From NCBI RefSeq assembly GCF_964275005.1, contig NC_092701.1, positions 33,420,520-33,484,519 of the forward strand: a stretch of 64,000 bases of DNA, given 5' to 3'. Source of the DNA: Diadema setosum. Taxonomy: Eukaryota > Echinodermata > Echinoidea > Diadematoida > Diadematidae. A model generated the notes under the pieces. It did no database searches. It was not told where the DNA came from and was given only the letters and a program-made list of their open reading frames with translations. Made by a program: the position numbers and the translations under genes. Below are positions 1 to 37,112 of the stretch, piece after piece. The number at the start of each line of letters is the position of its first letter. Within the stretch, counting starts at the first letter, position 1.

Positions 1-100
1 TAAATGTATTTTTAAATCAAAAGTTACATCAAACTCTCTAGCCTTACCACTGGACTTTCATTCAGCTCATGACAACACTTTTGTCCTCATGTCCCAATAG

Positions 101-3100
101 ATTGAGAAGAAAGCTGCCCAACTTGGGGAAGTCATCGTCGAGGAACTCGAAAATGAGGACTTGGCAGAGAACCTCCGCAAGTATGTATCGTATCGATTAT
201 GAATAAGATATAGCAAAGTAATGACTTACATGTACTTATCAAAAGATTTATACCCTAGCCAATATATATTTTCCATTATCTTAATTTAGTCTTAGTTCCA
301 ATACATTTTAGTGTCTAAAACCAAAAATAGAGCTTTGTAGGACTTCTGTAGGGTTTAAAGGTGACTGTGTTCCTATTCACAAACATCTCATTTTGTTTGT
401 TTGTTTGTGTTTCACAGCAAATACAACATTTTGCAAAATAGAACCATTTTGAATTTGCACACACCTTTATTGAATATTATTATCTGTTGGTAACAGTAAA
501 AATACCCACCTTAACCAATAAACCAATTTATTAATCAGACTTATTATATCTTATAATTGATAAGCAGTGTTGGGAAGCCATATAGTTGATATAAAGAATG
601 CAGAGGAGACTAAATTGATGGTATTTGCATGTTCTTCATTCTTCACATTCATAATGAATGTTTGTTTGTTTGATTGTTTTTAATTACCAGTCAAGGGGTT
701 CCACTCTCGTCTCTGAAACCATCGAGGCTTCAGCTCTTTCTCATCACCAGGTAAGTGCTCATCTTCATGTCAAGTGAGACTGACAAGGATTCTTTTATGA
801 ATGACCCTCTGTGTATCCACCCTGTACATACCTTTTTAACTCATGTCCGATAGTATGCCACTAACTTTCAACTTTTTCTGTGAGATTATGTGTGGATCAT
901 TCTTCAGAGTAGCAGAAATATAAATAAAGAACCATCAACAAGACCCACAGAAACCTTAATTCAGCAATTCCCAGTATACATTTGTTCAATTTGCTCAAAG
1001 CATTGTTCACTATAGAAAGTGTCTCTTTATCTCATGTCTTTCTTTGCCAGTGTGCCATCTCTACTGCTGGTGTCCGGTCACTGTGACTCAGAATTGTTCC
1101 AGCAGCTTCAGGCGTTGGCAGAAGAGATGCCTCCACTTGAGGTAAGGCAAAGTCTGCAGTTTGCCTGTTAGTTGAATTTTGACAACTTTTTGAATATACC
1201 CTGTCGACTAGACCACAGTTTAACAGAAGGATACAGGTTCTGTTTCAGCTGGTAACTTCTACAGAGACACAATGTGAAAGGCTCTGGCATACTTGCCAAC
1301 TAGTAAGATTTTATCAGATTCAGTAAGATTTTTTACGTTAAAAATAGCAAAATCAGATTTTCTGTCAGAGAAATCAGATTTTTAAAAAATATGTAGATAT
1401 ACGCTGTACCTTTCATGTGTATTTTCTGAAGATTTGACCGAAAGTAAGATTTTTAACTTCAGTTTGCATATAAAATAAGATTTTTGCAATCCACAAGTAA
1501 GATATTTCATCTTGAATGTTGGCAGGTATGCTCTGGTAGCATATTGTATCTATTTTGTTTTTACTTTGTGTTACTGAGAGCATTTTTTTTTTTTTCTTTT
1601 GGGTTTAAAATATGAAATTGCAATCTTACCAACTTGTGTGAGCCTTGTGTCGAATTTACTTTGTTTCCCAGTCATTTATCCTTTGTTTTTCTGTTGTTTG
1701 TCCGTGTTTGGTTCTGCCGTTCTTCAACCAGGATGATGAAACCAGCCGTGAGAGCATTAGTTCTGAGACCTCCAGCAGTAACGACGCCGAGACGGATCCC
1801 CAAGAACTCCGTACCATCCATGATGTGCTGAGAAACAAGAGGTGACCTTTGACCTCATCATGTATTGCTGAAGTATTTTGATTTGCCTTTATATGCATAT
1901 CAATCCTTGTGACCAGTTTGCTAAAATTAAATTTGCCATCATTACGGATCAAGATAAACATTTTGTCTGTGATGAATGCACTCTGAGCTTGCAGGTGATA
2001 CGCAAGTGTGCTATCAAGTTGCGATGTGTTGTAAAGGGCCATGTTCAGTCCAACCTCAGATAATCCGATCATATCGGGACTGGCGCCCATCCAGATAAGT
2101 GAGATAAGTGATTGTTGCATGTTTGATAACTCGAATGATGTGGATATGAAATTGAATATGAATAGAAATCCATATTTATATCCAAACTTACTTGTTGCCC
2201 GTTATATGCAAAGATATTATTTTGTATTATATGAGACAATTATGTGCCATTTCTTGTTCGGATGATGAATGATCCAAAACAGTGATGGCAGAACTGAGGT
2301 CTAACTGTTTTGAGCTTTGTGTAGTTCATTTGTGACTAAATATCTTTCACTTTTATTTGGTTCTCTTTTTGAATCAGACTAGTGTCTTATAGTATGTTTA
2401 GCGAATCTTTTTTTTTTTTTAATCGGTACCTCCGTACAATTTGACGAGTGGTTAAATTTGCGATCACCGAGTATAGCAGTGGACATAGAAATATACTCTT
2501 GCACATTAAATTCACGTTGGGATCAGAGTTGATATTTTTGTGTTTTAAAAGTTGTGAATAGCACCCAATTTGCGAGATGCACAAAAATGAAATCCTCCTA
2601 CTCTGTACATGTACAATATATGCGTATACAGTAATTTGGACAAAAACCTAACTCCTGAGTTATTCCAATGGACTGTACCATAGTCCCTGTGTCCATGATG
2701 GAGCTAAAATGGGAAAGACCTGCCAGTGGCATCTTTGTCTGTCTGTGTGTATACATTCATATATTTTAATCTACAGTCAAACCTGTCTTTAGCGGCCACC
2801 TGCTGTATGCTGCTTTTCTGAACACAATTCCTCCAAAGAGAAAAGCCACGTTACTGACTCCTGTCTTTAGGGGCCACCTGTCTACAATGGCCACTTTTTT
2901 TCGTCTCCCTTTGGGTGGCGGCTGTAGACGGATTTGGCTGTAATTCAATTGAATTATTGTTATTTTTATCCTTTGTCTAAACAGGGATTGGATACTCAAG
3001 GAGTTGATGAGTAACTCTGGAGTCAGCAGTGTGGATGAGTTGATGCACATTGAGAGACTGATGAAGGAAATAGTGACGAAACTGGAGAGATGTAAGACTG

Positions 3101-4694
3101 GGGTCTCCAGGGAGTGCGTAGAACGAGCAATGCCAGGATCCGTAGGTCAGTAGCCTTTAGAGGGCTTTGTTACCCATTTGGTGGGATTCCAAATGGTACA
3201 GTGCACTCCCATTATAACGAACTTGGTGATAATGAAACCCTGATTACAACGAAATAATAATTCAGGCCGCAACATTATCCTCAGTATGTTCTTTTATTTT
3301 GTTTGGTGAAAACAAAATTTCGATATAACAAAAGAAAATTGCCACTCACAAGGACTTCATTATAATGGCAGTCCACTGTAATGGGAAAGGTGCAAATGTT
3401 ATTTGATTGCTAGCTGATCAGAAATCTGTTCAATTTCTTTGTGAAACATAAATTTTACAAATACATTTTTTTTTTTTCGAGCTAGATATTTAGGTGGAAG
3501 TGTTTATCAAGCCTTGTGCATGTCAAGGTTGTGTTATTGCAGTTATACTGTTGTTTAATTTTGGTATAGAACCATCGAATGCTTAGTGTAATTTGAGATG
3601 TTATGGATGACATATGCGTGTAGATCGTATTGATAGTTGTGTGCTTGTCAAAATATTAAGATAATTTCTTTTTTCTGCTGTACTAACAAGTAGTAGATCT
3701 TAGATTTTGTGTTGTTTTTGTAATTCAGAAGTGTAACAGAAAAGGGCAGTTTTGATTATACCCATCAAGAATATGAATATGGGCAGGTAATTTTCTGTGA
3801 TGTGCAGTTGCTGTAAATGCCCTATTTGTCAGGTACAGTAATACAGTACTTAATTTTGCCTGCATTTCAGATGACATCTCCGTGCAGCTTGGACAGACAA
3901 GCCTGAGTCCAGTGACGCCCATCACTCCAGACGATGTCTTCAGCCCCCCACCCGTGCCTTTCCAAGTGGGGTCATTACCCCCTGATCTACCCACCAAAGA
4001 CAGGCAGTCACAGACTGGGGCGTACATGCATGCCCCCGATAGAGCTGGCCTGACCCAGAAGCAGACGGCTACAATACCACCCTTACAGAGACAGCTGCCA
4101 GCTGGCCAGAGAGGGATTGGGCGGGGAGCCCAACGGGCCCAGACCATCCCTTCTGTGGGACGCGGACAGTTCCGCTTTCCAAAGGATGTCGATGTACCAA
4201 TGCTGAATCCCAACTCGCCGGAGTTTGTACCGAGCCCAAAACGGGACAGCAAAGCATACCAACGGCTTCTGGCTCATCAAGTGGATCCGTTCCCGAACAT
4301 GCCCCCTATGCCACCGACTGTGCCAATGCCTTCCTTTGGAAGGACCGGGGGCAACACGATGCCCCCGTTCCCCGATATGTCTGGAGCCTTTAAGGGCAGT
4401 GTCCCACTCCTACCACCAGCGCCCCGTAGAAACGTAGCACCCCCCGTCGGGATGCCACCTCGTCCTCCACCGTCCTTTCCCAACATGATGGCTCCCAATG
4501 CCTCGACGCTCGTCCCACCCCTCCACCTTGCTCCACCATTTACCCCCCAGGGACACCCCAATCCTCCTCCAAGTCTTCCCCTTCCTGCTGGTTTTGACTT
4601 GATGCCTCCAGGACCGGTCTTTGACCCCTCATTTCCTCCCCATCCCCCTTTCGGTATAGGCAGAGGACACCAGCCATGGTCTATCAATGACTGA
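101..4694 (+). CDS. 3' part of an unidentified PAM2-motif, proline-rich protein gene
   Basis: Six exons join in phase: 101-180, 691-750, 1051-1141, 1732-1841, 2985-3145 and 3871-4694 (stop TGA). They give 441 residues of a protein whose 5' end lies outside the window. Every junction has AG/GT and phases agree throughout. Upstream exons encode a charged, probably helical region (IEKKAAQLGEVIVEELENED), a Ser/Glu/Asp-rich stretch (ETSSSNDAETD) and a second helical segment (DWILKELMSN...IERLMKEIVTKLER). The last exon encodes about 270 residues of low-complexity Pro/Met/Gly/Phe sequence. Its one clear motif is LNPNSPEFVP near 4203-4232, which fits the PAM2 consensus that binds the MLLE domain of poly(A)-binding protein. 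By family knowledge this suggests a role in mRNA translation or decay. I do not recognise the protein; HELZ and RING-type PAM2 proteins did not fit the tail. The gene model is firm but its identity is open. Confidence 0.72.
2385..2632. repeat. Dispersed MITE, diverged copy (family of 35289-35512)
   Basis: The left end (GTTTAGCGAATC) and right end (GCGTATACAGT) match the termini of the copy at 35.3 kb. The middle shares GATCAGAGTT..GATATTT and GAATAGCA..TTTGCGA. It lies in an intron of the PAM2 gene. Confidence 0.6.
2774..2940. mobile_element. Short pogo/Tigger-like MITE
   Basis: It is flanked by TA dinucleotides. The left end is CAGTCAAACCTGTC and the right end GGATTTGGCTG is its imperfect inverse. 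At 167 bp with no ORF it is a non-autonomous relic in the intron before exon 2985-3145. Confidence 0.6.
3199..3378. mobile_element. Short pogo/Tigger-like MITE
   Basis: TA-flanked and 180 bp long. The left end CAGTGCACTCCCATTATAAC is matched by an inverted right end, ATTATAATGGCAGTCCACTG. No coding capacity. It sits in the last intron of the PAM2 gene. Confidence 0.65.
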
Positions 4695-6700
4695 GTTCAA
4701 GTAAACTTTGGACCCAGTCTTCCACCTTCCCTCCCTTCCTCTCATATTTTGACTATCGAAATAGTGAGAACCCTTCACTTCAGTCTCTTTCTTTTTCTTT
4801 TTCTTTTTCTTTTTTCCTTTTGTTTCTTTCTTTGAGCTTCCATGTAAAGGCCGTCTTTGTTCCTAGTAAAAGAAAAGGAAAGCTTCAATGAAGAATTGAA
4901 TGCAATCGCTGTTCCTCCATTCAAAAGAAAGTTTATCTGTAAGAGTTGTGTTGTCCTTTTCATGTGATACAATATCTATGTTCATGACTCTGATTTTTTA
5001 AATTTACGTGGTGACTTTGGCGAAAAAGTGTGTAGAATATTCTCATGGTGTAATGACATCTGTCTCTTTGACTGGGTGCCCAGTCATGATGGATAAAGGT
5101 CGTGATGGGAAATTTGAAAAAGTGCTGCTGGTTGATACCCAGCTGTCCTGCAGCGCTTCTGTTGTCGATGAGATCGAAGAATTGACTACTGTGCCACCAG
5201 TGTTGCGCGGAATGTATCAAGCACTGTTAGCAGACCATGTGCACATGAGATCTGAAGCCATATGCCATGTGATCCAAATTTAGTTGTCATTACAGACAAG
5301 GCCAACCTTTCACCTTGCAGCTCATTGGACCATGAAGTGCCAAAATCAATGAGTTACCGGTACCTGGATAACTCTAACTCTGCACACGTTCACTGCTTGC
5401 CAGTATCTCTTAGTGTCAAATACAATTGTTTGAAGGAGTACATGTACTAGTCCAGTTGGGATTTCCCCTCTTTTTTGTATTTTCTTCAAAGCTGATATAT
5501 TACAGATGTTAAAGGTCATAACTTAATAATCATTACTTTAAACATCATAACTTGGAAAATAGAATCAGTTTGCAACTTCAAGTGCAATGTGATACTGTCT
5601 GCAGCAGTGTGTCATACAAATTTTGATAAACATAGATAGAAATGTGGATTGAAGTATACATGTACATGGTATACAAGACTGTCAACAGCGCTGTATAGCT
5701 CTTTTAATCATCATGTAGTGATGTTTTACTGTGTGATAAAGTTGTCCCATACTTCACATTTGCAACTCGTGTATTCATTACTCAGATGTTTGAATTTGCT
5801 ATGAGGAGATTGTCCTCCCTATGTTTTAGTGTGATGGTCACTTTTGGTCAAATTACATTATGTCATAACTTACACAGGGTTGTCATCTCTTTGTGAATAT
5901 GTGTCTCTTGTTTTCCTTTTTTTGTATCTTGTATTTTTTTGTATCACTATTAATTCAGATGGGTGTTTCACTTCTTTTGTTGTTCTTTAAAGATTATATA
6001 AGAATAAGAAAAGGAATGGACAAACATGTCTTGATATTTGCTGAAACATATGACATAGCTCTGATTATGTACGTCGTAGATCTGAGTTGGTGGTAAAAAG
6101 GATTATTTTTGGAGATGTTTTCTTTTTGACTGTATTTGCGACACATCGATAGCATTCGGACCACTTAATCATATTCATCTTAAGTGTATTGTGTATTGTC
6201 AGATAAATGTCATTTATGTGAACCGAAGGGCATAAAGGATTTAATTCCTTGGACTGAATCAGTGCCCTTCTGATTCCAAACTAATGACATGAGATTTGTA
6301 AGCAATTTGTTTTCACTTTCATCATGCTTATTATTGCATCAAGCTTGTGATTTTTTTCTTTGATATAGTAACACTCAGTTGAGTCAGGATTAGCAAAAGA
6401 ATGAAAGTGTCTAGGTTTAAGATGGTATTATTTTGTATTGTCAAATGTTTCTGAAGTTGATAGTTGTCTCTTATTTTGAAACAAAGGAGAGATATTTGAA
6501 ATGTTCCCATGTATTGACCATCGAGAGATATGCTGTGTGTGATGCTTCTGTTGATTTTCTATGTATGAACATTAAAAAGGTGCCTAGTTTATTTTAAAAA
6601 TTGTGTTTTGTGTTGACTCTATGTGTCTTGTTGTATTTGGACTTGCAGGGAGGTAGTTGTTCAGCATTCTTTATTATATCAATAAACAATGTAACATGAA
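4695..6700 (+). other. Probable 3'UTR of the PAM2 gene
   Basis: This is AT-rich sequence with no coding signal after the TGA at 4692-4694. It holds pyrimidine runs near 4784-4830 and ends at the AATAAA at 6681. A 2-kb 3'UTR is inferred, not shown; an ATTAAA near 6571 could serve as an earlier site. Confidence 0.5.
6681..6686 (+). terminator. Poly(A) signal AATAAA for the PAM2 gene
   Basis: This is a canonical AATAAA about 2 kb after the stop codon, on the coding strand. The sequence after it turns into A-rich, non-genic DNA. Confidence 0.45.
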
Positions 6701-7574
6701 AAGCCTAGGTTGTCTCCTGGATTGAACAGGAGGCACGAGGCAAAGACAAAGGACAATACAGAAAAACATGTAAATACATCATACATTGGATAAAAAACAC
6801 ACACTCAGTTACAGTTACGTACTCACAAACAAATTTACCAAAGATACATTTATACACAAACAAATAAAAAAAAAAAAAACATAAAAAATAAAAATATAAT
6901 CTGTCCAGGATATATTTTGAATGGTCGTGTACAAATAAAATGTACAATGTAGATACACACATACTTGAGCAGACCTGCCCAACATTAGAAAGGAACTTGA
7001 TGTATACTTGCACAACTTGTACTGATACGATACTTTGCTAGAAATGATGTGAGTTATGTTTTGCTTAAAATCTTAGACAAGACAAAACACACAAAAATGC
7101 ATTCTACATGTACATTTTACATGTATTCCTCTACACAAAACGATCACACCCCTCCCTTAGATTACTTACATAAACATCTAAGTAAATATACCTCTCATTC
7201 AAGTTAGATTATTATGGAAGTTTGATGAAATCTTGTCAGTAGAAGTTCATTTTTTTTTTCTCTTTTAAGTTTAGAGTAAGAAAATAAAGCACTATTCCCC
7301 TAAAGAAATTCACTGTTTTTTCCAAAGGATTCTCATACTTTGTTATGCAGTGATATTAGTCATACGGCATAAACCTGATCATAGTGTCATTGTCGGGTGT
7401 AATTTTTCCTTTGGTTTGTACTCTATTGATTCACTTCAATTTGATTTTACTTTTTATTCATGATACTTGCTTTGTTTGCTTAATAAATAGAACACATTAT
7501 ACGCACAGAGAATGCATATGTACAAGACATATGCATAACATACATACATAGAAATATATGAGATACACACACAC

Positions 7575-7695
<121 letters not shown>

Positions 7696-8168
7696 ATATT
7701 TTGGTTGATAATAACTACACTCCCATCAGCCCCTCTGAAGATGATGAGGAAGCTTACATGAAAAGCATAATTAGTGCTTAATAGGGGCCTATGTCTTTTA
7801 ATATGCATAGGGCATATATGTACAAAACATATTGGTATAATTCAACATAGATACGCGTATGAAAATGCAAGGGATAACATATAATATCAGTGTCAAAAAT
7901 ATGACGCCCGACAGTGGAAATATTGAACTATAGGCCTAATTACATATAAATTATACAAACGAGTGATGGTATAGGCCTATAATTGGTTGGAAAAAAAAAA
8001 AACCACCCCAAAACACAGGAAAAAAAAAAACCCACTCTTGCCCCTATAGAGTCAATGAGTCAGTGCAAAGCATATGCAGTTTATATGATTTTTGTTGACA
8101 TAATTTCATTAAAACAATTTGTAGATAAGAAAACACTCACAAAAAACAATAACCAAATAATGATAATA

Positions 8169-8195
8169 ATAACAACAACAGCAGCAGCAGCTGGC

Positions 8196-8244
<49 letters not shown>
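8169..8244. repeat. (AAC)n microsatellite with a CAG island
   Basis: AATAAC then a (CAG)4-like island then an uninterrupted run of AAC triplets, about 400 bp upstream of the ABHD16A start codon. Confidence 0.95.
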
Positions 8245-8659
8245 GAAAGTAAAAGGAAAATATGGGATATATTTTATAAAGTCATATTTTCACTCAAGAA
8301 TATTCCTTGCCTTGGTATCTGAAAAATGAGCTGTCACTAGAAATGTACAATTAATTTGCTTTATCTAATGATGGGCTTATTTTACTTTTAGATATAAAAG
8401 TGTAGGAAATGGCACTTAAAAACCCGTTTTGCTATCAGAACTCATGACCGATGGCGATGACCGCGACTATCGGCTACTCGGCATCCCACATGACAGCACA
8501 TGGCAAGCATGTGCCGTACGACCATACCGGTACGGTAATTACACATGGAATGGAATTCACCACCGTACACTACTACTACTAGCGTATACTAATACAGTAT
8601 CTACCGCGTTGAGAAACTGTACTTCAGGAGAGAAGAAAGCCCTTCCGAGTTTGGTCACC

Positions 8660-32727
<24,068 letters not shown>

Positions 32728-32849
32728 GCTGATGATGGCCTCCCACTGTCAATGTCTCTTATTCATTCCAACACTTGCCCCCATGGTATCAGCATGAATG
32801 CCTCATGAAAGTCTGGATTAAGTAGACTAGTTTGAGACAGTTCCATGAC

Positions 32850-33041
32850 ATTTTGCTCCTGTGACAATTGCTCCCATGAAATATTTGCACGATAAGCCAA
32901 GCACAAATTCTACCCTCAAACATAATCCTAACCCTAATCCTAAACCTCACATCAAACTGAACCTAAAACCATATTACAACCCTAACCCTAACCCCAAGTC
33001 CTTGGAGAAAATGAGACCGGAGCATTTGTCACAGTAACAAA
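32850..33041. repeat. Inverted-repeat element with telomere-like motifs (3'UTR copy)
   Basis: The left end TGCTCCTGTGACAATTGCTC is mirrored by GGAGCATTTGTCACAG. Inside are CCTAACCCTAATCCTAAACC and ACCCTAACCCTAACCCC. Same family as 51874-52048. Confidence 0.7.
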
Positions 33042-33220
33042 TGTTGTGTCAACGTTTGAGATACACTGGAAGCAAGGGGGAAAAAATGAAAATGAAAAGA
33101 GAGTGTATGCCTGATAAAAAAAAGAATAATTCAAATTCATGTTACTTCTTTAATGCATGTTACATACTGTGTGAGCAATTTGACATTTTTTTTTTTTTTT
33201 TTAAATTTCTGTTTCTGTAA

Positions 33221-33226
33221 AATAAA
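33221..33226 (+). terminator. Poly(A) signal AATAAA for ABHD16A
   Basis: Canonical hexamer about 495 nt after the stop, preceded by a T-run and followed within 30 nt by GT-rich sequence (CAATGTGGTGTCTGTGG), as expected of a cleavage site. Confidence 0.6.
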
Positions 33227-34002
33227 GCAATTCTGTGACCAATGTGGTGTCTGTGGACAGATTGCCATCACACAGCTATGGGAATGCTATTCTGTGAGCA
33301 ACAGAAACAACATTTGGCATCGTGACAGTACAGAAGTCATGTCACTGCACAGCTAGCTCAGTTTGGGGAATGGGTGTATTCACAATGCATGTTTATTCAT
33401 TGCCAAAAAAAAAGAAAAAAAGCCTTGCACACAAATGAAACAAGTCTCATCCTATTCAGCATAGAAGATAGTAACATCTTGAACATATGCGGAAATTCTG
33501 CAGCGGATGACACAAACTACAAAAAGAAATTGCCATTTTCCATTTCACCTGAAGAAAAATTAGTGACACTAGTAGAACATACTAGGTAATCAGATTTTAG
33601 ATATGGGCTGACTCAATGGTAATGATCTTCCTTAAATATATGAGGGGCTATGTAATTTTTTTACAGTGTCTGTATTATAGGTGATAGGCATAGAGTGCCA
33701 ATTGTCAAAATATTGAGTGTCATGTTTTGTCTGAAATGTCCCATAACTGGGTGCAATGTCAAAGGGGGCCTGTATGGAAGTGAAATTTCAACCCTGAAAT
33801 CTCAAACATTATGTTGGCTTAGATGTCTGCCAAGGCAGAGTGGAAATGTGTGCCAAGTGGTCATATTTATTGCGTGCATATTGTGGAGGTATAAAACGTA
33901 AGTTACAGATGTATAGGTGAGTGCTCTTTGATGTCCATACGGACGTGTCTCGAGATAACACAAATGGTTGATGACTGCTTGTTGATCTCGAAGGGTCGTT
34001 CC

Positions 34003-34263
34003 TGATACTGTAAAAGCTGGGTTTTTTTGTGTGTACAGATATTTTTGTGAATGAGGTCTTGTACATTTTCGCAAGATGTTGTTTTCATGATTGAAACAGA
34101 AACTATCATAAGTGCAGTAATGCCTATGTCCATTCACACTTCCACTTTATGCAACCAAGATCGGGTGGCGATATTTTCGTGTGTTATTAAATTCGCGGCC
34201 CAACAGCGATTTGCGAAATTGGCAGAGATTAAACCGTCACGAAAATAACAGCTTTTATTGTGA
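34003..34263. mobile_element. MITE with AAAAGCTG ends
   Basis: The left end TACTGTAAAAGCTGGGTTTT is roughly inverse to the right end CACGAAAATAACAGCTTTTA. The interior has ATATTTTCGTG and ATTTGCGAA motifs. About 260 bp, no ORF. Confidence 0.5.
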
Positions 34264-34741
34264 CTTTAATCTTGAAGCACCTGGAAGGTTTCTAGCAATG
34301 TCAGCTTTTATACATTAAAGGAGTCAATAACTTCACTCTAATTGCATGAGTTTATGAAACAATTGATCATGCATTTATAAAAATTGAATTTGTGAGTTGG
34401 CTGATTTACAGACATGAATAATATGAATCAGGCAGATAAATACATATATGGTATTTACCCCCCCCCCCCCATGCACACATTGTGCACAGACACACACACA
34501 CACACACTGATGCAAGCACGTGCACATACGATGTACAAAAGGACAGCAGCAGGCCATTCGATGATGTTGAGAGGGGCATGGTCAGGTGATACCATTTCAG
34601 GGATTGATGATTGTAGCAGAGGTTTATGGCTGTGTATGAAACTTCCCTGTTATGAATTCATGTCCTTTGTGCATAACATGTCCGTAAAATGAGAATAAGC
34701 CTTAAAACTTCAATTTACTTTTATAAACAATTTATGCTTAA

Positions 34742-34826
34742 TCCGTTGAGGATGGTTTGATTTTGCTACAACACACACTTCCCAAAGACACCTGCGTGAG
34801 TGTACTTGGGACTCGTCCTCAACGGG
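34742..34826. mobile_element. 85-bp TTAA-flanked mini-MITE, copy 2
   Basis: TTAA at 34738-34741 and 34827-34830. The ends TCCGTTGAGGATGG and CGTCCTCAACGGG are inverse. Read on the minus strand it matches the 18117 copy almost throughout (GAGTCCCAAGTACACTC, CAGGTGTCT, CAAAATCAAACC). Confidence 0.8.
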
Positions 34827-35288
34827 TTAAAACACATAATTAAGGCAAAAAAATCAAACAAATATGACTTTACAAAGTTCCACTTTAAGTCAGTTTATCG
34901 TAGTTATAGTAGATGGATATCATCAATTTGCTGATGAAAGTGGCTGGAATTGAATGATGAAGTGATGTTGTGTTCAGAATGGTCCATATTGTTCTGTAAC
35001 ACGAATGAACACTTGTGTGATTGCCATGACAGCCAGTGGAATTATCGGTCTGTATTTACTGGTGATGCCTGCTGGTGAGCTCTGCTTGAGATGGTGCAAT
35101 CTAATTTGGAAATTTAATGCTGTAAGATAAATTGTAAATATGGATTAGTCTATTTAATTTGTAGATTCATGTTACTGTAGGGGCTTGCAACATTTATTCC
35201 ATTCGTGGAGTCTGTAAATGTGCTTGTGAAATGTATGAGATTGGTGAAAGTTCTTTGCTCTTGTGCATACGAGCTAAAGTTATTAACT

Positions 35289-35512
35289 ACTGTATAAGTC
35301 ATATATTTAGCGAGCCTAATTTCTCACAGATCGGAACAATTTTGTGAGTGTTTAAATCCGTGATCGCGGAGTACTGCAATGAACGGAGAAATGTGCAAGT
35401 GCACATTGCATTCATGTCGAGATCAGAATTCATATTTCATCTGTTTTAAAATTCGCAAATAGCATTTGACTCGCGAAAGTAGAAACCCTGCTAAATACAT
35501 GACGTATACGGT
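35289..35512. mobile_element. MITE (best copy of the family also at 2385 and 15272)
   Basis: The left end ACTGTATAAGTCATATATTT and the right end AAATACATGACGTATACGGT are inverse with few mismatches. The interior includes AATTCGCAAATAGCATTTGA and GATCGCGGAGTACTGCA. 224 bp, non-coding. Confidence 0.7.
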
Positions 35513-36698
35513 GTTTGTCCTTGTATGATTTTTGATGAAACTGAATTCACATGACTTATTGGTAGACTCATCTCAAAGTGCAAAGTTAACAGCATTAATC
35601 TTGCAATATTTCCTAGAATGCAATCTGTATTGTCCAAGTCACATGCTATGTCCAAACTAAAGTGGTGCTTGAAGGGACTGTCTTTTTGCAGAGCTCAAGT
35701 TAGATCTTAGTCAGAAGTTAACATTAAGTATGCACTCTTATTTACTAGGAACCAGGGAACAATACCTGAAACATAAAAACACTGAGAATCAAATGAATGG
35801 CTTTGATGTGAATTGTGAGGTTGTCATATTTGTTGTAATGAGACCTGGAGAATCTTTTTTGCAGAAGAGTGGATGGTAAGAAGGTTGAAGTATTTGTGAG
35901 AAAGTGGTCAGATAAAGAACAGCCTAGTTGACCAGTCCTGGGTATACTAAAAATCCTGTTCACGATATGACCCCCCCCCCCCCATAATGCAATGATAAAC
36001 CTGCAGTATATTGAAATACATATTGAATCATACTGTTAAATGTCATGTGAATGTATTGTTTCCTAGAAAGCAAACGTGGGTGGGATAGCATTCTTTTTAT
36101 GGCAGTTCTTTTGTTCCATTATCAAGGAATTCTTGTACTTGCAAGTACATATCCAGGAGATTGGTGTGTTACTTACTGGATGACATACATTTTGTCTTCT
36201 TAAATTCATACCACCTCTCTTTCAGAGAGCTGGGAAATTTTGTTGTTCATGTATAATTTAATACCTTATGTGAAATATTAAATGTGTGTTGATACGCAAA
36301 AATAGTGTTGTGTGGTTCATGTGTTTTGCTATTTTTCCTCGCTCTTTTTTTTCTTTTTTCTTTTTCCCGGGGAGGCTATTAAGATTGAATAGTTGATCTG
36401 ACTGCGAGTTTTTATTTTAGCATTTATGACTCTACTTGTTTTATTTGACATGGTCTTGAAACCAGGAACATGTAACTTGTAGCTTTTCAACACATTCCAA
36501 CATCCATGTAAAATGGCATGGTAAAATTATGTACACATGTATGGGTCTCTTTATTCTCTCAATGAATGGATAACTAAACCTGGTACAGTACACACTACAT
36601 GTATGCATCAAAATTCATGACACGAATACATATGCACTTGACTGCTTAAATAAAACAAGAGAGCAACATGTAATTCAAATATACTATTCCTCATGAGC

Positions 36699-36708
36699 TT
36701 TATTTATT
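36699..36708 (-). terminator. Overlapping AATAAA signals for the V-ATPase gene
   Basis: On the minus strand two overlapping AATAAA hexamers lie about 2.25 kb after the V-ATPase stop. Earlier AATAAA hexamers occur inside the MITE at 36746-37112, so the true site is uncertain. Confidence 0.35.
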
Positions 36709-36745
36709 TCCAAGCAGTAGACAAGTGACCGTCGAATCACCAGTA

Positions 36746-37112
36746 TTAAAGGCATAATTTACCATTTGCAGGTGAAAGAAAAACCCAGCATTAGTGCTTT
36801 AAAATAGTTCTGAAATGCGAGTTAGGGATAGAAACAACCACTGTAAAAATCTGAATCCGTATAATCGATGTTAAGCATTGTTAAATACACAAAATGTGAA
36901 CAATAGTTATAATAAAAATGTGTCCAGACTAAACCGTCTACAGTTATGGTTTATTGAGAAAAATACTGGTATCTCCTTATATTTTAGGCTTTATTGCGAA
37001 AATGTTATATGGTAGGGTGTTTTGTGATACAACAGACCTACACATATACATCAAATGTGATATCTTGAAAATTTTTGAAATCACTGCTCCCAAAAGTAAA
37101 CAGGACCTTTAA
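36746..37112. mobile_element. TTAAAGG-ended MITE, unbroken copy
   Basis: Ends TTAAAGGCATAATTTACC and AAACAGGACCTTTAA are imperfect inverses. It is the intact reference for the element split by the LINE at 20.0-23.6 kb. 367 bp, no ORF. Confidence 0.75.

Larger units (their letters stand above)
32728..33250 (+). other. ABHD16A 3'UTR
   Basis: Follows the TGA at 32725-32727. It contains a telomere-like inverted-repeat element (32850-33041) and ends near the AATAAA at 33221. Its length of about 0.5 kb is inferred from that signal. Confidence 0.5.
33251..36690. other. Convergent intergenic region with MITEs
   Basis: No gene is seen between the ABHD16A 3' end and the V-ATPase 3' end. It contains three short inverted-repeat elements (34003, 34742, 35289), a C-run plus CA repeat near 34460-34506, and otherwise plain AT-rich DNA. 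Confidence 0.6.

Noticed and set aside
3882-4252. Minus-strand frames over the PAM2 exon as a second gene
   Set aside because: They lack independent start context, splice sites or motifs.
4277-4687. 136-residue minus-strand frame opposite the PAM2 exon
   Set aside because: Shadow of the GC-rich proline-coding exon; no splice or family support.
8429-8659. Upstream in-frame start for ABHD16A at 8429
   Set aside because: Would add 77 residues with no likeness to the family; the ATG at 8660 places VLGPRLY where human has it.
32928-32995. True interstitial telomere from a chromosome fusion
   Set aside because: The CCCTAA motifs are short, imperfect and enclosed by the ends of a dispersed element found elsewhere in the window.
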